Positions 22,346 to 28,963 of a stretch of DNA of 32,534 nucleotides are shown here, one piece after another. The notes below the pieces were generated by a model. That model saw only the letters and a program-made list of their open reading frames with translations, was not told the DNA's origin and ran no database searches. The stretch is from contig NZ_QWLA01000040.1 in the NCBI RefSeq assembly GCF_003574095.1, positions 1-32,534 of the forward strand, given 5' to 3'. Position numbers and translations under genes: made by a program. The stretch comes from Calidithermus roseus. Lineage in GTDB: Bacteria; Deinococcota; Deinococci; Deinococcales; Thermaceae. Position 1 is the stretch's first letter; each line of letters begins with the position of its first letter.

Positions 22346-22696
22346 ATGCGTGGGACAACCATGGCTATAGCCGTTTCAATTTTCATCGTGGCGGCGCTGT
22401 TGGTCGGGCTGTCCATCCCGCTGGTGCAGGGGAAAGTTCCTCCCAACAGCACCTATGGCTTCAGGACGTCCAAGACCCTGGCCGATCCGTCCATCTGGTA
22501 CGAGGCCAACCGCTTTGCGGGCCGAGTTACTATCACTGTCTCGATCGTTATGATTGTTCTGGGCATCGCCCTTCTACTCCTAGATCGCTACACCAAGCTC
22601 GATCCCAACAGCCTAACCGTACTGGGGCTGGCTTTTGAGATCGTGCCACTGCTGGTTCTCATTCTGGTGCTTTTCTTATACCATCGGAACTTGTGA
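22346..22696 (+). CDS. SdpI-family membrane protein, candidate immunity factor
   Basis: This 116-residue protein has three hydrophobic segments (about residues 5-26, 53-76 and 88-112). Between the first two lies VPPNSTYGFRTSKTLADPSI followed by WYEANRFAGR, the conserved motif of the SdpI family (N-x-x-YG-[FY]RT ... W-x-x-AN). SdpI of Bacillus subtilis gives immunity to the membrane-active toxin SDP. Here it starts two bases after the radical SAM gene, so it may protect the producer from a membrane-active peptide made by this cluster. ATG 22361 is an alternative start. SdpI-like proteins also occur outside toxin loci, so immunity is an inference from context. Confidence 0.8.
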   Translation: MRGTTMAIAVSIFIVAALLVGLSIPLVQGKVPPNSTYGFRTSKTLADPSIWYEANRFAGRVTITVSIVMIVLGIALLLLDRYTKLDPNSLTVLGLAFEIVPLLVLILVLFLYHRNL

Positions 22697-22719
22697 GCTA
22701 GTAACCTCGGTGGGTCGTT

Positions 22720-23856
22720 ATGGAAAATCAAGCTGACTTAACCATCAACGCGGCAGCGGGGCCGCAGGAGCTAGCTCTCCGGCTGCGCCAGCTTCGAGGT
22801 CGCCTGCTCGCTTGCGGTTACGCGGAGTTCGTGTCTGCCTTTAACCCGTTTTGCTTCAGCTCTGCAAAGTGGACGACCTGCCGTAACCTTGCCTTCCCTG
22901 AAATCCGAGGACTTATCGACTTCCTGCTGCTGAACAAGCGGGCCCACCAGAGCTACCTCGATGGCTTACTAGGGGAAACCTGGAGGGTTCTGCTCGAGAT
23001 GGAGCTTGCGGAGGAACTCGAGGGGGGCTGGGCCCGACTGAAGGGCCTTTCTCTATGGGCTTACCTCGGCTACCTCGTTTTCATCGACACCCCAAACCAG
23101 GACCCTAACGTGTACTTCGGGGATGACACCATTGGGCTTTTTGCCCGGTTGCACGCGATGCCGGGCGAGCACTGCCTGGACCTCTGCTCAGGGTCGGGCA
23201 TCCAGGCCCTGCACTGCTCATCGTTCGCAGCGTCGGTCGACGCGGTCGAGATCAATCCCCTCGCAAGGCAGGTGCTTTGGTGCAACATCCTGCTCAACGG
23301 ACGGCACGACCGAATACAGGTCTGGGGAGGATCGCTGTATGACGAACTTCCGGAAAACCGGCAGTACGACTTAGTAGCCGCCAACCCGCCGCTGGTCCCA
23401 TTCCCCGAGGAACTGGACTACCCTTTTGTAGGACATGGTGGCATAGACGGCTTCGCTGTTACCCGCAAGATCATCCAGGGGTTGCCCGAGCATCTTAGTG
23501 AGACAGGCCGAGCACAGATTATAGGTCTTACGCTCGCGGATGAGGGTGACCTCGTCATCGAAGGCGAGCTAGCGGAGCTGGCCCGTACTCATGATCTGGT
23601 CATACGGCTGACCGTACTGAACCGCTTTCCCCTGGACCCCTCCAGCCCCTTCTTCCGGGGGTTTGTCAGCTCATCCCAGTTAGTTTCTCCCCAGGCATAC
23701 GACGAGATCGCAGCCAGGCTGGCAGAGCGGCTCCGACGGCTCAACGTCACCCACACGGTGCCGTACGCCCTGCATATCACGCGCAGCGGGCCAAAGGGGA
23801 AGGTGGTGTACCAAAACTTCTCGAGGGTCAACCCGGATGGGTTATGGTTCGTGTGA
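22720..23856 (+). CDS. SAM-dependent N-methyltransferase (NPP-motif, MTS type)
   Basis: This 378-residue protein has an N-terminal helical domain (~residues 1-130) and a Rossmann methyltransferase core. Motif I is CLDLCSGSGIQAL (153-163), the SAM ribose-binding acid is in AVEINPLA (175-182), and the catalytic motif is ANPPLVPFPE (221-230). NPP[YFL] motifs methylate planar nitrogens: adenine, guanine, or the amide of Gln in PrmC/HemK. Next to an Asn-rich peptide and a radical SAM enzyme, side-chain amide methylation of Asn, as done by PoyE in polytheonamide synthesis, is an attractive idea. It could instead be an rRNA or protein methyltransferase. It follows the SdpI gene by 23 bases. Confidence 0.82.
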   Translation: MENQADLTINAAAGPQELALRLRQLRGRLLACGYAEFVSAFNPFCFSSAKWTTCRNLAFPEIRGLIDFLLLNKRAHQSYLDGLLGETWRVLLEMELAEELEGGWARLKGLSLWAYLGYLVFIDTPNQDPNVYFGDDTIGLFARLHAMPGEHCLDLCSGSGIQALHCSSFAASVDAVEINPLARQVLWCNILLNGRHDRIQVWGGSLYDELPENRQYDLVAANPPLVPFPEELDYPFVGHGGIDGFAVTRKIIQGLPEHLSETGRAQIIGLTLADEGDLVIEGELAELARTHDLVIRLTVLNRFPLDPSSPFFRGFVSSSQLVSPQAYDEIAARLAERLRRLNVTHTVPYALHITRSGPKGKVVYQNFSRVNPDGLWFV

Positions 23857-23885
23857 ACCGCAGCACCGAGCACGGGGGGCTATAG

Positions 23886-25052
23886 ATGGCGCGGGCCCTC
23901 CCAATTGTTCTGCTTACCGCCCTTGCCCTAGGCCAGATGCCCTCACCTCTTGCAGCCCTTGAACGACTTTTCACCGTGCGGCCGGCCCAAGCCGCGTGGT
24001 TTACTACCAGCTTTCTCCAGCAGGTGCCTGTGGCCCAGGTCGACCAGGTGATCTCCGCCCTGGAGGCCCAGCTTGGCCGGTACTTGGAGGCCCGTGCGGA
24101 GGACGATGGGTTCGTGGTGTCCTTCGAAAAGGGGGAGGTCCCTGCGGTGATCGTTCTGGATCCGGAGGGGCGCATCGCCCAGCTCCGGTTTTTGACGCCT
24201 CGTCCCCGGCTTGCGAGTCTGGAGCAGGCGCTGGCTGCCTTCCGCGAGTTGCCCGGGAAGGTAAGCCTGTTGGTGCTTCGGAACGGAGAGGAGCTGGCCG
24301 GGCTGAACCCTGACGAGTCCCTGGCGGTAGGCTCGAGCTTCAAGCTGGCGATACTGAACGCTTTATGGGAGGAGATAAAGGCTGGGAGGCGTTCCTGGTC
24401 TGAGGTGGTAGAGCTGCGTCCCCAATGGAAGAGTCTGCCTACTGGGATGCTGCAAAATTGGCCTGAAGGCGCACCAATCACCCTATATACTCTAGCCGCC
24501 CTGATGATCTCCTTGAGCGACAACACAGCGAGTGATGCGCTTCTCGCGGTGTTGGGTCGGGAACAGGTGGAGCACTGGTCGGGCCAAAACCGCCCCCTCC
24601 TCTCCACTCGTGAGGCCTTCGCGCTCAAGAACCCGGAGAACCGCAGGATTCTCGAACGCTACCTCCGTGCAGACGAGGCCGAGAGGCGGAGGTTGCTGCC
24701 GGAGCTGGGCCAGATCCCACTCCCACCGCCCACCCTATTTACAGGTGGGCCGGTAGCCCCGGAGGTGGAGTGGTTCTTCAGCGCTCGCGAGCTCTGCCGT
24801 CTGATCGAAGGGGTTGCGGATCTACCGCTCATGGCCATCAACCCCGGTCCTGTACGGCCGAAGGGCTGGCGCAGAATCGCCTACAAGGGCGGTAGTGAGC
24901 CTGGGGTGCTCAACCTCACTGTCTCCTTAAGCTCCAACCAGGGTCACCGGTATTGTGTTGTAGCCACATGGAATGGCCAGACCATGCTCGATGAGGGCCG
25001 CTTTGTGTCCCTATATGGCGGCTTGCTAGAGGTTCTGGCTGGCCTGCAGTAG
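23886..25052 (+). CDS. Secreted serine hydrolase of the class A beta-lactamase fold
   Basis: The 388-residue protein starts with a signal peptide (MARALPIVLLTALALGQ), then a ~90-residue DUF3887-like domain. The hydrolase domain follows, with SxxK as S150-SF-K153 in AVGSSFKLAI, SDN at 211-213 (ISLSDNTAS) and KGG at 334-336 (AYKGGSEPG). These are the acyl-enzyme triad motifs of beta-lactamase and penicillin-binding folds. I do not see the ExxxN omega loop of true class A lactamases, so an esterase or peptidase role is as likely. It lies 29 bases after the methyltransferase gene in the same direction. It could remove a leader outside the membrane or confer resistance; it may also be unrelated to the cluster. 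Confidence 0.85.
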   Translation: MARALPIVLLTALALGQMPSPLAALERLFTVRPAQAAWFTTSFLQQVPVAQVDQVISALEAQLGRYLEARAEDDGFVVSFEKGEVPAVIVLDPEGRIAQLRFLTPRPRLASLEQALAAFRELPGKVSLLVLRNGEELAGLNPDESLAVGSSFKLAILNALWEEIKAGRRSWSEVVELRPQWKSLPTGMLQNWPEGAPITLYTLAALMISLSDNTASDALLAVLGREQVEHWSGQNRPLLSTREAFALKNPENRRILERYLRADEAERRRLLPELGQIPLPPPTLFTGGPVAPEVEWFFSARELCRLIEGVADLPLMAINPGPVRPKGWRRIAYKGGSEPGVLNLTVSLSSNQGHRYCVVATWNGQTMLDEGRFVSLYGGLLEVLAGLQ

Positions 25053-25136
25053 CGGTCCGCCAGCAGCACGGACCCCGGTATAGCCATAAAGCTGTACTGG
25101 ATCCACTGGAGCCAAGCTGACGGCATCGCCAGCACA

Positions 25137-25322
25137 GTGGAATTCCGCGACCCGGCGGCTCTCAAGGGCCCCCAGTGGCAGTACCTCCCCTCGGAGGAGT
25201 TCGCCCGTGTTCTGGCGGGATTTGAGGCGGAGGACCAGCTCGAGGCGTGGATCCGGGAGGGGGCGCTGGAGGTGGAGGAGTGGATCGAAAGTACAGGCGA
25301 GGAGCGCAAGCGCCCGGATTGA
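25137..25322 (+). CDS. Unknown small acidic protein, 5' end uncertain
   Basis: GTG 25137 opens a 61-residue frame containing FRDPAALKGPQWQYLPSEEF and ARVLAGFEAEDQLEAWIREG, rich in Glu and Trp. Coding-like sequence extends upstream in the same frame through IKLYWIHWSQADGIAS to ATA-GCC-ATA at 25080, where an ATG would be expected; the frame then meets the stop of the hydrolase gene. The original start has probably been lost or mutated at the junction with the radical SAM cluster. No family is recognised. It is followed by a backbone-type hairpin and belongs with the small backbone genes. Confidence 0.5.
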   Translation: MEFRDPAALKGPQWQYLPSEEFARVLAGFEAEDQLEAWIREGALEVEEWIESTGEERKRPD

Positions 25323-25340
25323 ACAGCAAAGCGAAGCCAG

Positions 25341-25362
25341 GGGGCCTGGCCCTCCAGGCCCC
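25341..25362 (+). repeat. Backbone-type hairpin GGGGCCTGG-CCCT-CCAGGCCCC
   Basis: A 9-bp perfect stem follows GCCA, as in the other copies, 18 bases after the preceding stop. It has a different stem sequence from the GGGGGCGGC class. A second, weaker inverted repeat (GCCCCACCGGAAGGGGGGC) follows before the ribosome binding site of the next gene. Confidence 0.7.
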
Positions 25363-25423
25363 ACAGCACGAAGCAACCCCGTAAGGCCCCACCGGAAGGG
25401 GGGCAGGGGGTAGGAGGTGCTCT

Positions 25424-25807
25424 ATGAGCAAAGAATCGAACAGCATCGGGGTCTTCGTACCGGTCGAGGTCAGCGAGGAGAAGACCTTCTGGAACCGCAT
25501 CGGGGCCGCGTTCGTGAACAGCAAGGGGCTGTCCCTGCTGCTGGACGCTGTACCCATCAACGGGCGGGCGGTGGTGATCTCCGAGGAGATCGCGGTGGGC
25601 GAGGGGCCGTATCGGGTGCTCACGCCGGTGGAGTACGAGAAGGACGGCGAGAAAAAGACCCGCTGGACCCGCGTCGGCACCGCCATCCCAAACAAGAAGG
25701 GCCTCACCGTGCTCTTCAACGCCCACCCCGTGAGCGGCAAGGCGGTGGTGATCCTGGCGGAGGAGCCGAAGGAGGGGGGTGAGAGCACGGACGACCTGGC
25801 GTTCTGA
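25424..25807 (+). CDS. Unknown two-repeat protein
   Basis: ATG 25424 follows TAGGAGG. The 127-residue product consists of two ~45-residue homologous units: FVPVEVSEEKTFWNRIGAAF with VNSKGLSLLLDAVPINGRAV, and LTPVEYEKDGEKKTRWTRVG with NKKGLTVLFNAHPVSGKAVV. The shared pattern is PVE...W-x-R-x-G-x-A-[FI]-x-N-x-KGL-x-x-L, which looks like a duplicated small beta-barrel-type fold. A short acidic tail (STDDLAF) recalls the C-terminal acidic tips of single-strand DNA-binding proteins, which recruit repair enzymes. That comparison is only suggestive. A strong terminator follows. Confidence 0.7.
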   Translation: MSKESNSIGVFVPVEVSEEKTFWNRIGAAFVNSKGLSLLLDAVPINGRAVVISEEIAVGEGPYRVLTPVEYEKDGEKKTRWTRVGTAIPNKKGLTVLFNAHPVSGKAVVILAEEPKEGGESTDDLAF

Positions 25808-25833
25808 GCGGGGTCAAAGCTGGCGTACATGGG

Positions 25834-25859
25834 AAGGGGGGCTACGGCCCCCCTTTTTT
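25834..25859 (+). terminator. Strong intrinsic terminator
   Basis: AAGGGGGGC-TACG-GCCCCCCTTTTTT: a 7-bp GC stem with a C(UACG)G tetraloop, an exceptionally stable UNCG loop, followed directly by six T. It ends the two-repeat gene operon 27 bases after the stop. Confidence 0.93.
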
Positions 25860-25879
25860 CGTTCTGCCAGAATCAGGGT

Positions 25880-26482
25880 ATGGACGCACAGATGCTCTTC
25901 TACCTCTGGGCCGGGCTGGCCCTCGGGCTGCTGGCTCACCACACCCACCGGCGGAAGGCCCTCGAGCGGGAGGCCGGGGTAGAGCTTCCCTTCTCCGGGG
26001 GCTATCTGGTACGCAAGCGGGGGATTCCGGTGCGGGCAGGGCGGAGCGATGGCTTCTCTCCCCTCTACGGCACGGTTTTCTTGCGGCGGGGGGTCATGGA
26101 GGGCCGCACCGTGCGGGACGTTGCCCTGGCCGCGCACGAGGCGGCCCACGCCTTGCGCCTGGCGCGGGGGGAGCGCACGGCCTGGCTGGCGAGCCGGGTG
26201 ATGGTGGTGCGCTGGATGCTCTTCGGCAGCGGCCTGACCCTGGCCTTCCTGCTCAACCCGGCGGCCATCGGGGTGCTGGCCCTGGCCTATGGGGCGGGGC
26301 TCCTGGTGATCCCTGAGGAGCGGGAGGCCAGCCGAGAGGCCATCCTCATCCTCAGAGAGGAAGGGGTTGGGGAGGCAGAGATCGAGGGGGCGAGGCGGAT
26401 GCTCGAGGGGTATGGGGACAGCTACTGGCTGGTGCCCATCGTGGCCCTGGCCCTGCTGGGCTGGCAGGCGGTGGCGGCCTAG
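25880..26482 (+). CDS. Membrane-associated zinc metallopeptidase-like protein (HEAAH)
   Basis: The 200-residue protein starts at ATG 25880, 20 bases after a terminator; CAGAAT 6 bases upstream may be its -10 box. It has a first hydrophobic segment (YLWAGLALGLLA), a zincin motif HEAAH at 86-90 in VALAAHEAAHALRLARGE, then a hydrophobic hairpin (about 110-145) and a last membrane segment near 180-198. This layout matches YugP-like neutral zinc metallopeptidases (Zn_peptidase_2), though it is shorter than the usual ~225 residues. The active site would face the cytoplasm or membrane. Its substrate is unknown; on mobile elements such proteins may act in envelope changes. Confidence 0.75.
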   Translation: MDAQMLFYLWAGLALGLLAHHTHRRKALEREAGVELPFSGGYLVRKRGIPVRAGRSDGFSPLYGTVFLRRGVMEGRTVRDVALAAHEAAHALRLARGERTAWLASRVMVVRWMLFGSGLTLAFLLNPAAIGVLALAYGAGLLVIPEEREASREAILILREEGVGEAEIEGARRMLEGYGDSYWLVPIVALALLGWQAVAA

Positions 26483-26487
26483 GCGTG

Positions 26488-26493
26488 TAGGAT
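26488..26493 (+). promoter_or_regulatory. -10 box of the DUF433 antitoxin gene (leaderless type)
   Basis: TAGGAT ends 6 bases before ATG 26500. It starts right after the stop of the metallopeptidase gene (26482), so the toxin-antitoxin pair has its own promoter. Confidence 0.5.
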
Positions 26494-26499
26494 GGAGCT

Positions 26500-26718
26500 A
26501 TGGACTGGCGTGAGCGGATCACCTTCGATCCCCAGGTTATGGGGGGCAGGCCCTGCGTGCGGGGGATGCGGATCACGGTGGGGACCATCCTCACGCTGCT
26601 GCGCCATCAGACCCCGGAGGAGATCCTGCGGGACTACCCCTACCTCGAGCGGGAGGACATCGACGCCGCGCTGGGGTACGCGGCCTACCTCGCTGACGAG
26701 CGGGAGGTGGCGGTCTGA
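26500..26718 (+). CDS. DUF433 antitoxin
   Basis: The 72-residue protein begins WRERITFDPQVMGGRPCVRG and continues MRITVGTILTLLRHQTPEEI, the diagnostic DUF433 pattern (I-x-x-DP-x-x-x-GGxPxxxGTRIxV) with an HTH-like core. DUF433 proteins form toxin-antitoxin pairs with DUF5615 PIN-like proteins, and exactly such a gene follows. It probably binds DNA as a dimer and represses the pair. A -10 box 6 bases upstream suggests a leaderless mRNA. Its stop overlaps the likely CTG start of the toxin by two bases. Confidence 0.92.
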   Translation: MDWRERITFDPQVMGGRPCVRGMRITVGTILTLLRHQTPEEILRDYPYLEREDIDAALGYAAYLADEREVAV

Positions 26719-27077
26719 GGCTGCTGATCGACGTCAACCTCACCCCGAAGTGGGTGGGGTTTTTTCAGGACCACGGGGTGGAGGCCGTGCACTGGTCGGC
26801 ACTCGGGGCGCTGACAGCCAGGGACGAGGTGCTCCTGGAGGCCGCAGCAGAAGGCGGGTATGTGCTGCTGACCCACGACCAGGACATGGGCACTCTGCTG
26901 GCCCTGGCGAAGAGCCACCGCCCCAGCGTGGTGCTGCTGCGCACGAGCGACCTGCGGCCCCAGAGCGTGGGGCCACGGCTTCTGCAAATCCTGCGCGGCC
27001 TGGAAGGAGAACTCGAGGCCGGGGCCATGGTGGTGATCGAGGACCGGCGGGTCAGGGTGCGACAGCTACCCTTTTGA
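26715..27077 (+). CDS. DUF5615 PIN-like toxin with CTG start
   Basis: The frame reads RLLIDVNLTPKWVGFFQDHG, then TARDEVLLEAAAEGGYVLLT and HDQDMGTLLAL, the DUF5615 family, a shortened PIN fold with Asp in LIDVN and in THDQDMG. The family start MRLLID corresponds here to CTG AGG CTG CTG ATC GAC, so the expected ATG is CTG at 26715, overlapping the antitoxin stop (cTGA). The next in-frame canonical start is GTG 26754, which would remove the first catalytic Asp. Either a weak CTG start limits toxin synthesis, or the toxin has been silenced by mutation. The 120-residue length is normal. Confidence 0.85.
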   Translation: MRLLIDVNLTPKWVGFFQDHGVEAVHWSALGALTARDEVLLEAAAEGGYVLLTHDQDMGTLLALAKSHRPSVVLLRTSDLRPQSVGPRLLQILRGLEGELEAGAMVVIEDRRVRVRQLPF

Positions 27078-27093
27078 AGCGCAGATAGAACCA

Positions 27094-27122
27094 GGGGGCG
27101 GCTCCTGCCGCCCCCTCTTCTT
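27094..27122 (+). repeat. Backbone hairpin copy (loop TCCT) before ardC-like gene
   Basis: GGGGGCGGC (27094-27102), TCCT, GCCGCCCCC (27107-27115), then TCTTCTTT. Preceded by GAACCA, 16 bases after the toxin stop and 17 bases before the ATG at 27140. Confidence 0.9.
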
Positions 27123-27139
27123 TGGGCGAGGAGGTCGTT

Positions 27140-27994
27140 ATGTCCACGAAGGTCGATACGCTCATGCAGAGCATCGAGACCTGGTTGAAGCAACTGGCCG
27201 CCGAGCTCGAGGAGGGGCATACCCGGGGCTTCCTGGACTTCCTGGAGGCGATGGGCCGCTTCCACCAGTACAGCGCCCGCAACGTGGCCCTGATCCTCCA
27301 GCAGCGCCCCTCGGCCACGCTGGTGGCGGGGATCAAGCGCTGGAACGAGCTAGGGCGACGGGTCAGGAAGGGCGAGCGGGGGATCGCCATCCTGGCCCCC
27401 AGCCTGAAGCGGGTGGAGGTGGAAGAAGAAGACGGGACGGTGCGGGAAGAGAAAAAGCTGGTGGGCTTCCACACCGCCTACGTCTTCGACGTCTCGCAAA
27501 CCGAAGGCAAACCCCTGGCCCCGAGCGCGGAGAACTCCCCGGAAGGGCCCGCCCTCTACGCCCGGTTGCGGGCCGCCTGCCCGGTGCCGGTGCGGGAGGG
27601 GCTGCTGAGGGGCGGGGTGCACGGGCAGACCGACGGCAGGGGGATCATCCTGGCCGCCGACCTGAGCGCCGGTGACAGGGCGGCGGTGCTCCTCCACGAG
27701 TGGGCGCACGTCCTGCTGCACTACGGGGGAGTGGAACCGCCGGTGACGGTGAAGGAGCTCGAGGCCGAGGCGGTGGCCTACGCGGTGGGGCGGCACCTCG
27801 GGCTCTCGATGGAGGGCAGCCGCGACTACATCCTCCACTGGCGGGGCACGGTGGAGGGGCTGGAAACCTCCCTCGAGCGCATCGCGGGGGCCGCGCGGAG
27901 GATCCTCGAGGCGTACGGGCGTCAGCCCGTCCCGGAGGGAAGCTGCCTCGGGGCCCTCGAGCGAGCACAGAAGGCTCGGGGGGTGGCGGCATAG
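27140..27994 (+). CDS. ArdC-like antirestriction protein (ssDNA-binding domain plus zincin)
   Basis: This 284-residue protein combines an ArdC N-terminal ssDNA-binding domain (residues ~1-125, with FLEAMGRFHQYSARNVALIL, WNELGRRVRKGERGIAILAP and GFHTAYVFDVSQT) and a zinc metalloprotease domain with HEWAH at 186-190. This is the ArdC/TraC primase-like architecture carried by conjugative plasmids and integrative elements to protect incoming single-stranded DNA and counter restriction. GAGGAGG precedes ATG 27140. It heads the hairpin-spaced gene series and is the best evidence that this region is a transferable element. The C-terminal ~60 residues are helical and end in a basic tail. Confidence 0.88.
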   Translation: MSTKVDTLMQSIETWLKQLAAELEEGHTRGFLDFLEAMGRFHQYSARNVALILQQRPSATLVAGIKRWNELGRRVRKGERGIAILAPSLKRVEVEEEDGTVREEKKLVGFHTAYVFDVSQTEGKPLAPSAENSPEGPALYARLRAACPVPVREGLLRGGVHGQTDGRGIILAADLSAGDRAAVLLHEWAHVLLHYGGVEPPVTVKELEAEAVAYAVGRHLGLSMEGSRDYILHWRGTVEGLETSLERIAGAARRILEAYGRQPVPEGSCLGALERAQKARGVAA

Positions 27995-28003
27995 AGAGAA
28001 CCC

Positions 28004-28030
28004 GGGGGCGGCGGGAGCCGCCCCCCTTCC
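28004..28030 (+). repeat. Backbone hairpin copy (loop GGGA)
   Basis: GGGGGCGGC (28004-28012), GGGA, GCCGCCCCC (28017-28025), CTTCC. It starts 9 bases after the ardC-like stop and ends before AAGGAGG of the next gene. Confidence 0.9.
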
Positions 28031-28047
28031 CGTGCAAGGAGGAAGCC

Positions 28048-28572
28048 ATGAAGGTCTACAGAGCCCGCTGGAGGGGTGGGAGTGCTCCCCTCGGCCCGCG
28101 ACCGGGAAGCCACGGGAAAGCCTGGCCCATCCCCCACCCCTCGGAGTGCGAGGAGGGGAGCTGGGCCTTCGAGCAGGGGGGAAAGGCCTGGTACTGCGAC
28201 CCAGAGCGGGACCTGGAGATCCTGGGGCCGTGGGAGGAGGCAAGCATGCGGGTGGTGGATTTGCAGGACGAGCGCTACATGCTCTTGAGCGATTCTCAGG
28301 ACCGCAGGGCGGTCCTCGAAGACCTGGGGTTGCTGGGGGAACTCCCCGAGTGGCCCCACCTCCTGGTGTGGGCCGAGAACGGTGAGCTCCTCGAGGTGTG
28401 GGGCTGCCGCTTCAGCCCGCCCCTGCTCGAGGACCCGGTGGTGCCACTCCTCCCGAGGCAGGGGGAGGACCGCCCCGTGGCGGCCGCTGAAGCGAGCCTT
28501 GACGACCCGGACTGGCTCGAGACCAAAGAGTGGGAGGACTTCGGGGGGCCAGAGCTGCCCGCGGAGTGGTAG
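28048..28572 (+). CDS. Unknown acidic protein
   Basis: ATG 28048 follows AAGGAGG. The 174-residue protein begins MKVYRARWRGGSAPLGPRPG and is rich in Trp, Glu and Asp (WAFEQGGKAWYCDPERDLEI, DDPDWLETKEWEDFGG). No membrane segment, signal or metal site is seen and I recognise no family. Its acidic, aromatic character recalls DNA-mimic and other early mobile-element proteins, which is only a guess. Near its 3' end a 25-base stretch (28477-28501) recurs with one change at 30890-30914 in a different reading context. Hairpin copies flank the gene on both sides. Confidence 0.6.
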   Translation: MKVYRARWRGGSAPLGPRPGSHGKAWPIPHPSECEEGSWAFEQGGKAWYCDPERDLEILGPWEEASMRVVDLQDERYMLLSDSQDRRAVLEDLGLLGELPEWPHLLVWAENGELLEVWGCRFSPPLLEDPVVPLLPRQGEDRPVAAAEASLDDPDWLETKEWEDFGGPELPAEW

Positions 28573-28585
28573 CAGAGGAGCACCA

Positions 28586-28617
28586 GGGGGAGGCGGAAGC
28601 CTCCCCCTTTCTTCTTC
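28586..28617 (+). repeat. Backbone hairpin copy (GGGGGAGGC, loop GGAA)
   Basis: GGGGGAGGC (28586-28594), GNRA loop GGAA, GCCTCCCCC (28599-28607), then TTTCTTCTTCC. The stem differs from the main type at one position (G to A) and the other arm carries the matching change (C to T), so pairing is kept. Confidence 0.92.
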
Positions 28618-28627
28618 CGAGGTGTAT

Positions 28628-28888
28628 ATGCGAGAGATAGAGATCAGCGTCCAACTTGGTGGCGCGGTGGCCCACGGCTGCGTGGTGAGCCGGATGGCCC
28701 ACTGCAAGGTGCTGCGGGAGAGCGCGAAGACCATCTGCCTGGGCACGCCCGCCGGGGCGGTCTGGCTTCCCCGCTGGGCCCTCATCCCCGAGGGCAGCTA
28801 CTACCGGCTGTCCCACCGGTACGAGTTCACCCCCGAGCAGTGGAAGCGACTGGAGTCGGCCCAGTGGGTCTCAGGCTTCAGCGCCTGA
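28628..28888 (+). CDS. Unknown 86-residue protein
   Basis: ATG 28628 follows a modest CGAGGTG site after a hairpin. The protein begins MREIEISVQLGGAVAHGCVV and goes on with CLGTPAGAVWLPRWALIPEG and a C-terminal EFTPEQWKRLESAQWVSGFS. It looks like a small beta-barrel domain with a helical end; the family is unknown. A diverged copy of its last 14 codons and stop survives at 29609-29653, after the next gene, showing that this gene type was once present twice or that the region between was inserted by recombination. Confidence 0.6.
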   Translation: MREIEISVQLGGAVAHGCVVSRMAHCKVLRESAKTICLGTPAGAVWLPRWALIPEGSYYRLSHRYEFTPEQWKRLESAQWVSGFSA

Positions 28889-28922
28889 ACCCCGGCACCC
28901 TAGCAAAACCTGCCTCCAACCT

Positions 28923-28948
28923 GGGGGCGGTGTCCCGCCCCCTCTTTC
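28923..28948 (+). repeat. Backbone hairpin copy (loop TGTC)
   Basis: GGGGGCGG (28923-28930), TGTC, CCGCCCCC (28935-28942), TCTTTC, then AAGGAGAAG before ATG 28964. Confidence 0.88.
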
Positions 28949-28963
28949 GGCAAGGAGAAGAAC

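Noticed and set aside
23886-25052. True class A beta-lactamase resistance gene
   Set aside because: SxxK, SDN and KGG are present, but I see no ExxxN omega-loop motif and there is an extra N-terminal domain, so only a serine hydrolase of that fold can be claimed.
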